Source: Prorocentrum cordatum (taxonomy: Eukaryota > Sar > Dinophyceae > Prorocentrales > Prorocentraceae). Taken from it: DNA of 64,000 bases. The position numbers and the translations under genes are program-made. Positions 24,299-35,628 of this stretch are shown piece by piece (within the stretch, counting starts at the first letter, position 1; every line of letters starts with the position of its first letter). The stretch is taken from contig CAUYUJ010011525.1 in NCBI GenBank assembly GCA_963575745.1, forward strand, positions 332,501 to 396,500, in the 5' to 3' direction. The notes beneath the pieces were generated by a model that saw nothing but the letters and a program-made list of their open reading frames with translations, was not told the DNA's origin and did not search any database.

Positions 24299-24790
24299 GT
24301 TACCCGCATCAGCTTGGAAGTTATGTGCATGCCCATTGTTGCGCGCATCCTCACATGCGCGTTCTGTCTGCATCGGCTGCCATCGTGCACCGCCGTCCAT
24401 TGCCCTCCTCGCCCGCCGCCGCCTCCTCCTCCTCCTCCTCTCCCCCGTCCTCCTCCTCATCCTCGTCCTTGCCCTCCTCCTCCTTCTCGCCATCCTCCTT
24501 CCCCTTCTCCTCCTCCTCCTCCTCCTCCCCTCCGTGTTCCTTCTCCTGAGTTTCCTCCCTCTCATCCTCCCCCTTCTCGCCCTCCTCCTCCTCCTCCACC
24601 CCCGCCTCGTCTTCCCCTCCCCCCTCCTCCCCTTCCTCCTCCTCATCCTCCTGCATCCCGTGGTTCTTGCACCTGTGCGTTCCGAATATCTGCCCAATCC
24701 ATCCCGAGCGCGATGCGCAAGCACGTTGCTTCGGCGATGCATCGCCGAACGCACGGGGCGACGTAAGGATTCGCAGCATTGCTCGAAGCT
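23786..24790. repeat. Pyrimidine-rich tract with T, CT and CCT runs
   Basis: T16 at about 24238-24253 leads into (CT)n to about 24295, and CCT/CTC-rich sequence spans 24410-24660. The strong strand asymmetry resembles the intron of gene A at 5.6-6.5 kb. No gene seen. Confidence 0.85.
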
Positions 24791-25877
24791 CGGTTGAAAC
24801 AACCTTCGGGGGGTGGGGTCATGGATTTTGCTGACCGCCGCGTGGGTTCCTAGGTGGGCTTTCTCTGGGCCCTCATGGGCCCTTGTGGTGGCGGAGCGGC
24901 CTGGGGCTGGTTCGGGCGTTCATGAAGAGCGGTGCTTATTGTTGGATGCCTTCGGCTACGTGCGAGCAGAGCTGCGCCGCCCTCTCAAATCTGGCAAAGC
25001 ACAAACCGTGGGCAATACGAGAGGCGTTCGTATGAAGGTCTGGGTGGCGTCTGGGGTCATCGCATGCTCGCTGGCCTAGCCTAGGGTGCCTCCTAAGCTA
25101 GCTGCACGGGTGCCTTCCCTGAACAACAATGGCCAAATTGATCCAAACCAGCAGCCGTTGTTTCGCCTGTCATGGGGTTGGTTTTTGTTTTCGGCTGCGC
25201 CCCAAGGGGTGCCAGTGTCCGTTTAGAGTAGCTTTTGCGGGGCAGTCGTCTGCGAACGTTGGTTGATAAATGAAATAATCGTAGGTTCTATGGCGTGGCT
25301 GACAAGGTCATGATTAGGATGTCGGGTGTTATCTTGGCCTGCGTATTCCAACATTCTCCATATCCGTCCCTCACCCCTCGCCCCAGCGACGCCTCGCGGC
25401 ACCCCGCGTCTGCCCCCCCCATAAGGCGGCCGTAAAATAATGCGCCGACCCTTCCCCCCCTTCACAGCGTGAGAGTCTGTAGGTTGGCCCTCCGAAGGTT
25501 CCACATGGCCCACCGAGTGTTCGTTTGCATTCTGGCACACCCTCACGCGGTTCGATGCCCCATATATGATGCCCGATGTGTTACGTGTTTTTTTTGATTG
25601 ATGGCATGCGCGGTCCGTGGTTCAGCCTTCGGCCACGTGCCGATGTATCGCGCGACGGGACCTGGGGCCCTTGTCTGGCGGCTGCTTGTGTAGCCTAGGA
25701 GCCGTTGGACAGAAGACCACCGCCCATCGACCTGTCGGGCGACGCCTCAGGGCGCCCAACGCCACATCCACCGTACACATAGCCCACGTGGCTCGAGAAG
25801 TTTTGGCTCCACTGGCGGGTGTCAGCGGAGGACAGCATCGCACGTGCAGTTCTTTGTTTTTTCTTGGCTGCCCCAGC
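24791..25877. other. Upstream region of gene B; solo minisatellite relic
   Basis: Mostly featureless. At about 25490-25570 there is one unit resembling the 0.34-1.53 kb minisatellite (CCGAAGGTTCCACATGGC, then GGCACACCCTCACGCGGTTC, then GCCCCATAT). No promoter signal was identified. Confidence 0.5.
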
Positions 25878-28800
25878 ATGGGCAAGCGCGCAGCCAAGGC
25901 TCCTGATGGCGGGCAGAGGAAGGCCGCCAGAGGCGGCGGCAGGCGGGGGAGTGGTGCCGCGGGCGCGAGGGAGAGCGATGGAGGCATCGCGGCGCCCGCG
26001 GGGCGTCTCAGCGCGGCAGCGCTCCAGGCAGACGCGTTCGAGTGCGGCACGTGCGGCACCGACGACGTCGGCCAGCAGATGAAGGACGTTGCTGTGCCGT
26101 CGTGTACCCAGTGCTTCGAGAGGTACTCGAAGGGCTTCACGCACTTCGGCTCCTTGGAGGTCGTCCAGCAAGGCGTGCAGGACGAGGACTCGCACATCCA
26201 CGACTGCTGGGAGGAGGCCTTGCGGACTGAGGCGGGCGAGCAAGGGCAGTTCTTCCCTACGGCCGTCGACGAAGGGTCGCAATACATTGTCTCGGTCGTG
26301 AAGCCGATGATCGGCTTGAACCGCGCGCAGCTGATCTCAGACGTGCTCGAGGGTGAAGAGCCCGAGAAGTTGGGCATCAAGCTGCAGGACCTGCCCGACC
26401 AGGATGGGAACACCTACAAGGGCGTGATGGTTCCGAACCCGAACCGCCCGTACCTGGAGTACGACGTGATGCACCAGCACTTCGCAACGATGACCACGCA
26501 CAAGATGCAGCCGAGCCAGCAGATGTACTCTGCCCAGTCTTTTGGCACGTTCTCGTTCGTGAAGAAGGCTCGGCGCGATGGATCGTTGCGCCATCTGTGC
26601 TATGATGTCGGGCTGCGCACTTCGACCTCCGCATTCGTCGTTCCCCCCAGCCCCTGTGTTCCCACCTTGTCAGGATGGTTTACTATCTGAACCGATTGAT
26701 GGAAGTACAGAGAAGATGTCTAAGTCGAGCTATCTTGCCTGATGCGGGCGCTTTGGTTCGCATCCGCGTTATTGCTTTTGGCTCTGAGTCCCCCTAGTCG
26801 TCCCATCATGCTAGACCTCTGTCATCCATCGATCCGTTCAGAGCGAGCGGTAGTTCAATCGGAGTGCGCTGTCCGACATTTGCGCGGGGGTGGCGCAGTG
26901 GATCAGTCCCAGGGTCTGGCGCAGGACAGCAAGCTGAAACTCATCTGCGTGAAGGCGCGCACGGAGAACCACACTCTGGACTCCCTGGCCTCGAAGGCGG
27001 ACGCCTACAAGAGGAGCAAGGCCGACGCCGAGAGGGCTCGTCTGGCCGCCGAGGAGGCGGATGGCAGCCCAGGCGGTAGCCCAGGCGAGAGCCCTCTGCC
27101 TGCGGCGGGTCTTCCTGGAGCTGGTGCATCTGCTTCGGCTGGTCCTTTGCTGAACCCGTCTGCGATGGCGTGCTCGCGGACAGTATTCACTGGCGATGGG
27201 CGTGCGCCGAAGACCCCAGGAGCAAAGCCTCGCGCCACCAAGTCTGCCATGTCAGATACCAAGCAGTCAGAGGTGGAGGAGCTCGTCGAGCGTCGCATTG
27301 CTGCCTTGGATGTGGACAGGTGCTGGTCAGGAACTGCCATGGGTCGCGAGCTTCGCTGGGCCAGGGAATCGCATGATAACATCATGGACTCCACTCCCTC
27401 TTCTGCTGACTCGGAGTTGGCCGACAAGCTCACGGCCCACCTGGACGTGTGCGATGCCATCTGCAATCTCGTCGAGAAGCCATTCGCGTCCGTGCCGAAA
27501 GCCAAACTCGACGGCTGGCTCAAGGATGTTGAGAATGGCGCCGAGGACATGCCGAGCAAGTTTAAGCAGGATGTGCTGAAGTTAAAGGTCCTACGGGCGG
27601 CACTTCGGGGTTGGGCTATCGGCAGGTCTTGGTTGGGCGCGCAGGTCGGTGTACATCACCGCCCCGCGGGCCCAACCTAGTTGTCGAGTCTGCCGTCGCC
27701 CGTTCTCTCGGCCTCGCCCTTTAGGTCGCTGAAACGATCAAGACGCCAGACTTGTCTGTGAACGTCCTCTTCTACCACATTGCGCCATGGGATACGGACG
27801 AACCAAATGGTGATCGCTGCCCGTCATTCAAGCCGACGTGCCCCAGGGCGTGCTCTGCTGACGGCAGTTGCTCGGACAAGATTTCCAATTGCGACGGCTT
27901 CTTCACGGAGGCGCTCAACTACTTCATCAAGTTGGGCAAAGAAGGTCAACCTAAGCTGGTCCAGTTCTGCAACGGCTGCCTTGACTGGCTCGACGAGAAG
28001 TGCCCTGAGGATGAGCGCTATGACGAGCTCGTCTCTACGATGACGGTGACCTTGAAGGCAGCGCTTTGCATCGCCGACGCCACGAAGCTGGACTACAAGG
28101 ACGCGCTGATGGCCATGACGGCTTCCAGCAGAACGACAGGGGTCGGGACTGGGTGCTTGCGCCACTTGAACTTGTCGGTGAAGCGCTCGCAGCACTACAC
28201 GGCGCTTAAGGCAAGTCGACGTCAATCCGCAGAGGGGGGGTGGTTGTCCGTGCATTTCGGGTTTGCGGTCCAGGGGTTTGGTATCAAAGTTGTCCATGGG
28301 GGCTTTGTGTCAGCGACGGTTGGGCCAATAAAAACCAAGTGGGGCTGCAAACGGGCGGCAGATAGTGCAGTTGGTGTCGGGGTGTGCGTGCCGAGCAGGC
28401 CTTGAGCTGGATCGGAGACATTTGATGGTGCACTCAGGGGGGGTCTTGGGCGTCGTTCGCGTCACTAGGGTACGCCACGCTCTCTCGAGCCTGAGTGGCT
28501 TCACTCGTGAAACAAGGTTCCTGGTTGTCGTGAACCTTGCACCTTCGCTCATCCCACCTTCTGCCCTGCACCGTCTGCGAAGTCCTTTCAGTAGCTTCAG
28601 AATGCACGGGCCACCACCCACCATGGTTGTTTGACACTGGCTTTGCACAGGACGAGTTCGACCAGTACTACTTGAAGACGAGGGAGATGTTCCCCTCGAT
28701 GTCCGACGCAATGCAGAAGCTAGACGATTCGAACTCGTCCATGGCTCAGTTGGTGAAGTCTGGCGTCATTCGGAACTCGCTGGAGATGCTGCCGAACATC

Positions 28801-30051
28801 GTGATGTACTGTCGGCCTGGGTCGTTCGAGCATTTCCAGGCAAAGGTTGCGGCGAAGGTCGACGAGTACGTGCACACCCAGACGTTTGGCGACGTCATCG
28901 GCGGCGCGGCTGGCGCTGCGCTGACTGCGAAGCTGGCCGAGGCGAAGACGCTGGTCACCATGGCGAAGACCAGTGTTCCAGAGAAGCTCTCTACGTGGGC
29001 GAGTGCGCTGAGTGCGATCGAAAAGAAGGAGTCAGAGATCAACCAGTTCAACGCCAGCAAAGGCCTCGCCGACCTCGCGTCGACCTTGACGCCAGCGGCG
29101 CTGCTGAACGACGACGACCGCGACGCAGTGGTCCCCGTGTTGCAATCTGTGCTGGCCGCGGGTGGCAAGGGCGTGGAGGCCCACAAAGCGAGCGCTACCG
29201 CCATCTTCGACATCACGTACGAGTGCGTTTCCCAGAACTGCCGTGATCCGATCCAGTCGCATCCGTACATGGCTATCTTCATGAAGCTCGGTGAATCAGA
29301 TTGGCTTGATGATGTCAAGAAGGAGAAACTCTCGAAGACCATGGACGCGTTGAAGGCCTGGGCCCCGCTGGTTGATTACCACAGGGAGTGGATGGCGCTG
29401 GGCGCGGATAGCGCATCGCGGCTGGCGCAGCCTGGTGCGGGCCGCGTCGTGCAGGGCGTTCGCTCTACTTGCATTGCGATCGATGCTGGTGGCGTTGCTA
29501 CCGAGATTGTGGGACTTGGCGGAGATCTCCAGGCGGCAGTTACCGAGATGGGATCAGCTGCCGCGGCGTGCAAAGAGATGCAGACGGCGGAGCTCGCGGC
29601 GGCGGTGAATGACCTCGAACCATCTTCCACTGGTGGCGACAGCGTCGACAACCCATGGGACATCAATGTGGCGCTTGGTGGTGACATCCAAGTGGTCCTG
29701 CAGCGCGTGGAGGACACGATCTTGCAGATCGACGGTTCGTCTTTCCAGAGTTTGATCGACAAGGTCACGCAGTCCCTGGAGGCCAACAAGGTCTGGGCCG
29801 ATACCTTCGGCTACGAGCAGGACGGCACCCTGACGACGAGAGCGGCTAATGTGGTGAAAGCTGCACTGGCCGTGAAGTACACTGCGCTGCTGGTGCACAG
29901 CTGGAAATCTTTCGGATCGTCGGCGCCGAAGCTCCGCAGGGCCGTGATGACGTACAAGAGGGAGATCGTCGAGCACGGTTGCGAGTCCGTCATGCGGGCC
30001 GACATCATTGACTGGACGAGCAAGCTTACCTCGCTGAAGGGGTCCGTCTAA
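25878..30051 (+). CDS. Gene B: unrecognised four-exon protein, about 1,083 residues
   Basis: Exons: 25878-26567, about 26913-27587, 27725-28210 and 28651-30051 (TAA). All introns are phase 0. Donors are AAG|GC, AAG|GT and AAG|GC; acceptors are AG|G, though the start of exon 2 could also be 26907 or 26925. The protein begins MGKRAAKAPDGGQRK, very basic. It continues into a Cys pair region at residues about 55-82 (FECGTCG...SCTQCFERY) that could bind zinc. Exon 2 has an Ala/Pro linker and charged helices. Exon 3 is Cys-rich (CPRACSADGSC, FCNGCLDWLDEKC). Exon 4 is a long helical region (AWASALSAIEKKESE, ALKAWAPLVDYHREW). Codon use is ordinary and the frames join cleanly, so it is probably a real gene. 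No family was recognised. Confidence 0.72.
28211..28650 (+). other. Gene B intron 3 (GC-AG, 440 bp)
   Basis: Donor CTTAAG|GCAAGT, acceptor TTGCACAG|GACGAG, phase 0 on both sides. It contains an 8-bp inverted repeat CAAGGTTC/GAACCTTG (28513-28520 and 28532-28539). The other introns are about 26568-26912 (GC-AG, 345 bp) and 27588-27724 (GT-AG, 137 bp). Confidence 0.72.
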
Positions 30052-30057
30052 ATTCTT

Positions 30058-30092
30058 GACGCTTCGCGTATCACAGTCGGCCCTTCCACTAA
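30058..30092 (+). other. 3' motif shared with gene A
   Basis: GACGCTTCGCGTAT starts 7 nt after the stop of gene B and is followed by CTTCCACTAA at 30083-30092. See the matching copy at 10482-10517. Confidence 0.5.
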
Positions 30093-30937
30093 ATATGCCA
30101 ATGCGATTTGGTTTGGTCGGTGGCGTCAGGGGGCATATGAGATCACAAGGTTGCGGAAGCCACTATGTCCCAGGAAGAGGTGGTGAAGGAGAAAGTTCGT
30201 AATGAGACCAGGGGGAGGAAGGGGAGGGCGGTTGGGAGGATGAGGAGGCGATGTGGTGACACTAGTGGCATCTGCAGCGTCTTATGTGTTCTGGTAAGCC
30301 TATCGGGCGCCCTTGGGCATATCTGTGGTGTGTGTTGGGTATCTTGAAGGCTGCCTGGCGTTTACTTTCGGCTGCTGTGCGGAGCCATCTTGGGCTACAT
30401 GTGCGGATGTCGGTCACGGGATGGATGGCAATCAATTCGTTCTGCCCCTCAGGGCCCCGACACCCGCGTCTTGGTCGCGTCTTGGGTCGCTCTGGGGGCG
30501 GCGTTGGGTTACCTCAGAGCATCCAAGTGGTTCTCTTGGGCGTCGTGCGTGGCCATCTGGGGCCAGCGTCGAACTACCTTGAGGCCTCGGGGGCCATCGC
30601 ACGCGAAGCTGCGACACAGCACATTCGCACGTGTGGATTCGATCGCATTTGACGGCCGTTGGTTTCTAGGTGGAGCTACCAGAGGGAGACCACCGCCACT
30701 TGGAGACATCGAGAGGCGGTGGTGGGCCTGCTGGAAGAATATTCGAAGCGTTTTGGCGCAGACTTTGGCTTCTGGGCCCATCCTTGGAATCATCGTAGAG
30801 GCTCTCCGAAACCTCAGCGGGGTCTCATTGGGCGCTCAATCTTTCGTGCCCCGCCCATCCACCCCTACCAGAAGCCCAGGAGATGATGACATTGAGGGGG
30901 GGCACTTCCCCCCCCCCCCCAGGGGGGGGAGACGAGT
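30093..30937. repeat. Dispersed TCTTGGG-type minisatellite remnants
   Basis: Scattered CATCTTGGGCTAC, GTCTTGGGTCGCTCT and TCTCTTGGGCGTC units at 30310-30560. They are the reverse orientation of the CCCAAGAC arrays at 33.66-35.0 kb. No gene seen. Confidence 0.55.
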
Positions 30938-31076
30938 ATGGCAAAGCGAGGGCGATGCACGACATGTGCGCCCAGGCGCCTGCTGGACTTGCAGGCGACG
31001 TGGCGCAGGAGCGCCGACGGCATCAGCGCCTGTGCTGGGATCAGCGCGTGCGAGAAGGGGGCCTCGCTGAGAAATG
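30938..31076 (+). pseudogene. PPR-repeat-like fragment
   Basis: One frame reads RSADGISACAGISACEKGAS. The phrase ISACEKG is characteristic of pentatricopeptide-repeat proteins in dinoflagellates, where it normally continues into W..AL.LL. Here it ends after a few residues at a TGA, and only about one degenerate unit is visible. It is either a broken PPR gene or a captured exon. The family assignment rests on this short phrase. Confidence 0.35.
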
Positions 31077-33380
31077 AAAAACATTGTCTCTGGGTCGCTC
31101 AGCTTTTTGTCCATGCGGCCTGTCCTCGCAATTCTGCAGTCGCGTCTGTTGACGTGGCCGTCATCACCTTGTCTCGTGTATGATTTTGCCATCCCGCTTG
31201 CCCCACCCTCCCCCATCCAATTCCCAAGCATTCCCAATCTCCTTCCCCCGAGCTGGATGGGCTAGATGAGAGCGCCGGCGTTGCTCCTTTAAGGGGCTGG
31301 TGGCGCCTGGTTCGTCCCTCTGCTTTGCCGTCGGAATAATCCAGCTGCCTGCGGCAACCCGCCGCCGTGCGTGGGTTGTGAGTCAACCGCCTTGCATATG
31401 TCGCCTGTGATCGCTTGGCGTGCTTCTCTGATGGTGATTGGGAGCCGCACCGACGCCTCTTTGGGACGCTGCCGCGTGTCACGTTAGGCATCCCGGGGGC
31501 ACCTCTGGAATCCTCGGAGCAATCTTTGGACGCTGAGATTCGCACAATCATTTCGTGTCCGCATGGCGGTGGGGGGGTCCATGGGTGTTGTCTTAGACAG
31601 TTCATGTGCGATCCCAGTGTCCTCTTAGAGGGGCTTCTGGGTGCGTCTTGGGCCGTCTTGGGGTGGTCTTGCGGGCTTCTCGTGCCGCCATGAAGTTGCC
31701 ATGGGCATAATGCAACCATGTCAACATCATGGTTCGCGCTGATTTGGATATCGTCATGCCCCCTTGGGGTGAGCTATCGGGAGCCTCGCTGGGCTTCGTG
31801 AGTGCCTTTTGACGCGTTGTTTACGTGTTTGGCGAGGGCGCTCTGATGCTGTAGCAACGGTGGTGCTTCTGGGGTCGTTTGGGGTAGTTCGTGGGTTGCC
31901 GTGTAGGTGTGTTTGTCCGTAGTAGGCCTCGTCTGAATTGCGTTGTGGCTTTGCGGTCGTCTTATACGTTGTCGTGGGGCACCCGCTGGGACCTCTTGAG
32001 CAGACCCTGAGCGTCTAAAGCTATAACAATCGCAACGTCTAGAACCCAATCGCACACGAATGAGATGTAGCGTAGGTTAGGTCAGTTCTGGGGGATCCCG
32101 TGGTAGCTTTTTGACGGCTGGGCTGCCTCTCAACGCTCTCAATTGCCGTCTCGGCGTTGGAAGCTCGAACCCGTTGTTCGTTATCAACCACTTGGGCTCC
32201 TCATAGGGCCATCTTGGGGCATTCCTGGGTCGCTTTGGGCGCTCACATGGCCTCTTGGGGCCTTCTCGGGGGCCATCGGCTGCCTTGAGTGCATCAGGGG
32301 CCGCCTTGGAGTGGTCTGGGTTTCGCAGGCGCAACCGCTGGGCGCTCCAACGACGGGTTGTGTTCGGAAAGCGCTGGCGTTGCGTAGCATGGTAGGAGTC
32401 GAGGTATCGGTGGCACGGCCACAACTCGAAATACGCTAAATCTAGAAGGCGGCCTAGGGCGACTGCGCGCTGCGATAGGGTAAACACATTGGCAAGTGAA
32501 ACCACGTCGGCCGCCTAGAATAGACGAGCTGACCGCCAAACGCGCCCCTGCGTGCGACTGCGCGGCGGTAGACCTGACGCTTTGCGCAGCCCCGCCAGCA
32601 CCTCCAGATATATGTTTGCACGGTCTCAGGCCAACGGTAAACGCACGCAGCAGCGCGTGCCTATCGGTCGCGTTGTTGCACATGTTTTCGGCGAGGGCGG
32701 GGTGGAGGGGAGGGGGTCGGTGGGACCCTCGAAACCTTAGTGAAAGTTTGTTGGGGTTTGTCGGCGGTGCATGGCATTATGTTTGTTTTTGTTGTTGTTG
32801 TTGTTGGGGGACGCGTTGTGGCATCACCGTGACATTCCTTGGGAGCAGCGGTCATCCATGGGGGGTCCTCCAATCGGGCTGCACCCGCAATGCCAGTTAA
32901 ATTTGCATCGCCTCTGTGCCAGGTGCTGTTCTTTAGGCGATCAGGAGCATCTTGGGGTCAACGGGGTTTCTTGCGGTGGTCCCCAGGGGGCTCAATTGCG
33001 CGTCCTAGCAGCAATCTGTAGCACAACTCGATAGGTTACTGGAAACTGCATCGCAGTAGGCGTGTGCATGGATGACGCGGGGGCTAGATAGTTATCGCGC
33101 TTGTGCCGCAGATGCGCAGTGGTGCGTGCCTACGCTGCGCCCAAACACCAGTGACATAGGAACGTTTCTCATCTGAGTTTTTGGCAGCCGCCCTAATGGT
33201 TCTGCCGTTCGACCCCCCCCCCCCGAATGGCGCGCCCGCCCGCCTAACGCGCCCGACGCGCCCGTCTGGTTCGGCCCACTCAGCTGATTGTAATCCCGCC
33301 CGTCCGCTCTGACGGCCAGCCCGTCCGATCCGCTCGGGGGGGGGTGCCTGCTTGCCAGACCACGACGGTGCGATCGTCAA
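31077..33380. other. Intergenic with dispersed TTGGG minisatellite, no gene seen
   Basis: TTGGG-rich clusters lie at about 31610-31690, 32200-32340 and 32830-33000 in the same orientation as 30.3-30.6 kb. A (TTG)n run lies near 32785-32806. No domain-bearing ORF in either strand. Confidence 0.55.
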
Positions 33381-33509
33381 ACAATGCGCCGCCAAATGCC
33401 CAACGACCTTTTGCGCAGAATTGCCACTCAGCGGCGTCGAGGGGCGATTTTTCCTACTCGTCAATTGCGGTTCGCCGTTGTTGGCGACTACCTGTGGGAA
33501 AAGCGGGGG

Positions 33510-34262
33510 GGTACTTTGGAACCTACTTTTTTTCGCGTTGCTACTTTGCTGTTTTTTCGTAGGTACTTTGGAAGGTACTCTACAACCTATACATGTAGCT
33601 ACTTTGGCTGATTTCGCCTCTCTCGTGTCTCTAGCAGGAGTTGCCTTTCACAACTTTCAAGACGGCCCTAGAGGCTCCCAAGACTTCCCCAAGACAGCCC
33701 AAGACGTTCCCAATAGGCCCCCGAGCCAACCCAAGAGGGCGCCAAGACGGCCCAAGGGCTGCCTACGACGGCCAAGTTGGCCCCAAGACGGCGCCCAGGA
33801 CGGCCCACGAAGGCCCCGAGTCGCCCAAGACGGCCCAAGATGGCCGCAAGACGGTCCAAGAAGGCTCCGAGACGCCCCAAGAGGCTTCCAAGAGCACTCC
33901 CAGGAGGGCCCCAAGAAGCCACAATCGTTGAATTCCGACGGGGAAACGTACTTCTTTATTATATGCGACTTTTCGGCCTTCACGGCTTTGAAGACGACCC
34001 AGGAGGCTCCCAAGATTTGCCCAAGAGAGCCGAAGACATTCCCAAGAGGCCCTCAAGACAGCCCAAGAGGGGGCCAAGACGGCCCAAGGGCTGCCCAAAA
34101 CGGCCCAAGTTAGCCCCAAAACGGGCCCCAAGAAGGCCCAAGAAGGCCCCCAGTCGCCCAAGACTGCCCAAAATGGCCCCAAGAAGGTCCAAGAAGGGCC
34201 CGAGACGTCCCAAGAGGCCTCCAAGAGCGCTCCCAAGAGGATCCCAAGAGACCAAAGTCGTT
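33510..34262 (+). repeat. Composite minisatellite element, copy 2
   Basis: GGTACTTTGG-type units (33510-33605) are followed by CTAGCAGGAGTTGCCTTTCA and CAACTTTCAAGACGGCC (33633-33669). Long CCCAAGAC/GGCCCAAGA minisatellites follow (33670-33920 and 34000-34255), separated by a spacer TTTTCGGCCTTCACGGCTTT (33970-33989). Copy 1 at 2215-2610 carries the same modules in a different relative orientation. Confidence 0.85.
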
Positions 34263-34330
34263 ACATGTGTGTATATATATATATAGTCCTCTTCCTATAT
34301 CTTTATAAGCCCGGGCGGGGGGAAAACCCG

Positions 34331-34364
34331 CCCCCCCCCCCCCAAAAAAAAAAAAAAAAAAAAA
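34331..34364 (+). repeat. C13A21 homopolymer pair
   Basis: Thirteen C followed directly by 21 A, just after a short TATATATA run and before another CCCAAGA block. It could be a decayed insertion tail; no coding body attaches to it. Confidence 0.9.
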
Positions 34365-34489
34365 CGGACTCCCGGGACCTGGGGCTTTGGGGCCCTCCGG
34401 ACGGGCCTCGAAGCGGCCACCGCGCCTCGCAAGGCGTTTTGCCAAACCTTCCCAGCACACTTAAGGCGATCAGGGGGGTCATCGGAGAC

Positions 34490-35035
34490 ATCCCAGAGAC
34501 CCCCAAGACAGCACAAGAGCGCTCCAAGAGTGACCGACGTGACCTCAAGATGGCCCAAGAGGCCTCCAGGGCGGCCCCAAAGAGGCCTCCAAGAGCACTC
34601 CCAAGAAGGCCCCCCGAGGCAAAAATCATTGATTTTCTATGGGTTGTTGGTGAATTTTGGGGTTCTCCTCTTTTCGGCTTCCCGACGCTCTAAGACGGCG
34701 GTCTTCTGGGCGTCCGAAGCCGCCTGGGAGGCTCCCAAATCGCCCCACAACCATCCGAAAGGGCTTCCAGGCAGTCCAAGAGAGTCCCAAAACGGCACAA
34801 CACGGGTCCAAGATGGCCCTCAGAGAGCCCCATGGCGGCCCAAGATGGCCCAAAGACACCCTCCGAAGAATCCCAAATCGTGATTCGGTCGTTCAGGGAG
34901 ACGGCGGTTGGAGGCAGGGTGGCCTGAGGAAGCCCCTGGAGGCCCCCAGAATGCGCCCAGGAGGCCTCCAGAAGGCCTTAAGAAAGCCCGGAACAACTTT
35001 TGCGAGGCCCCTAGAGGCTCTCCAAGGAGGAGCCT
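34490..35035 (+). repeat. CCCAAGA minisatellite with TTTTCGGCTTCCCGACGCTC core
   Basis: Two blocks of CCCAAGA/GGCCCAAGA-type units flank a spacer (34620-34700) that includes ATTGATTTTCTATGG and TTTTCGGCTTCCCGACGCTC. The same spacer is found in reverse orientation at 48060-48140. This copy lacks the GGTACTT module. Confidence 0.85.
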
Positions 35036-35300
35036 CCGCAAAAAAAAACTGAGGAGGATGGGGAGAATGCGCAGGGTATGGCGAAAATAAGGAACAAAAA
35101 GCATGGAGGAATATAACGAATAACATCATTATAGCGGCGATGCCGGAAAAAGCAACCAGGAGTTATCGCTAAATTGTCGGCTTGACCTCCCTGCCATTCC
35201 GCCTGCATGCCAAACTTCAAGGACCAAGGTGCATGGCGCGAAGCGCCACTGCAGTCTTGTACATATATATATATACAGAGAGAGATGTAGATATTTAGAT
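35036..35300. other. Spacer before the LINE, no gene seen
   Basis: Locally AT-richer sequence with (TA)n at about 35263-35273. It separates the minisatellite from the LINE-derived ORFs. Confidence 0.5.
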
Positions 35301-35628
35301 ATGTAGATGTATGTACGTCTTCCGCAACAACTTGGCGACGGAGGAGAGAGAGAAGGGGAAGAGGTTGGGGCGCACCAAGCACCACATCATCAACGACGGC
35401 GGGGAGGACAAAGACGACGTGAAGATCCTGTGGAGGAGGGACATGGTCACAGTCAAGGGGAAGAAGGTGGCTTGGCGCGACGAGGAGGGGGAGTGGCACG
35501 TGAAGACGGCAGCGAAAAAGGTGGAGGCGAAGATTGACGAAAGCATGAAGAAGTCGTGGTCGAAAATCGACCTAGAGCCAGTCACGGATAGCGATTGACG
35601 TGGCGAAGGCAGGCGCTGCGGGCAGGGC

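Noticed and set aside
25795-25812. TTTTGGCTC upstream of gene B as a second relict spliced leader
   Set aside because: Only about 10 of 15 positions match the leader tail, and it lacks the preceding AG and CCA; too weak.
34331-34364. C13A21 as a retroposed mRNA tail
   Set aside because: No coding or RNA sequence precedes it; it lies within minisatellite.
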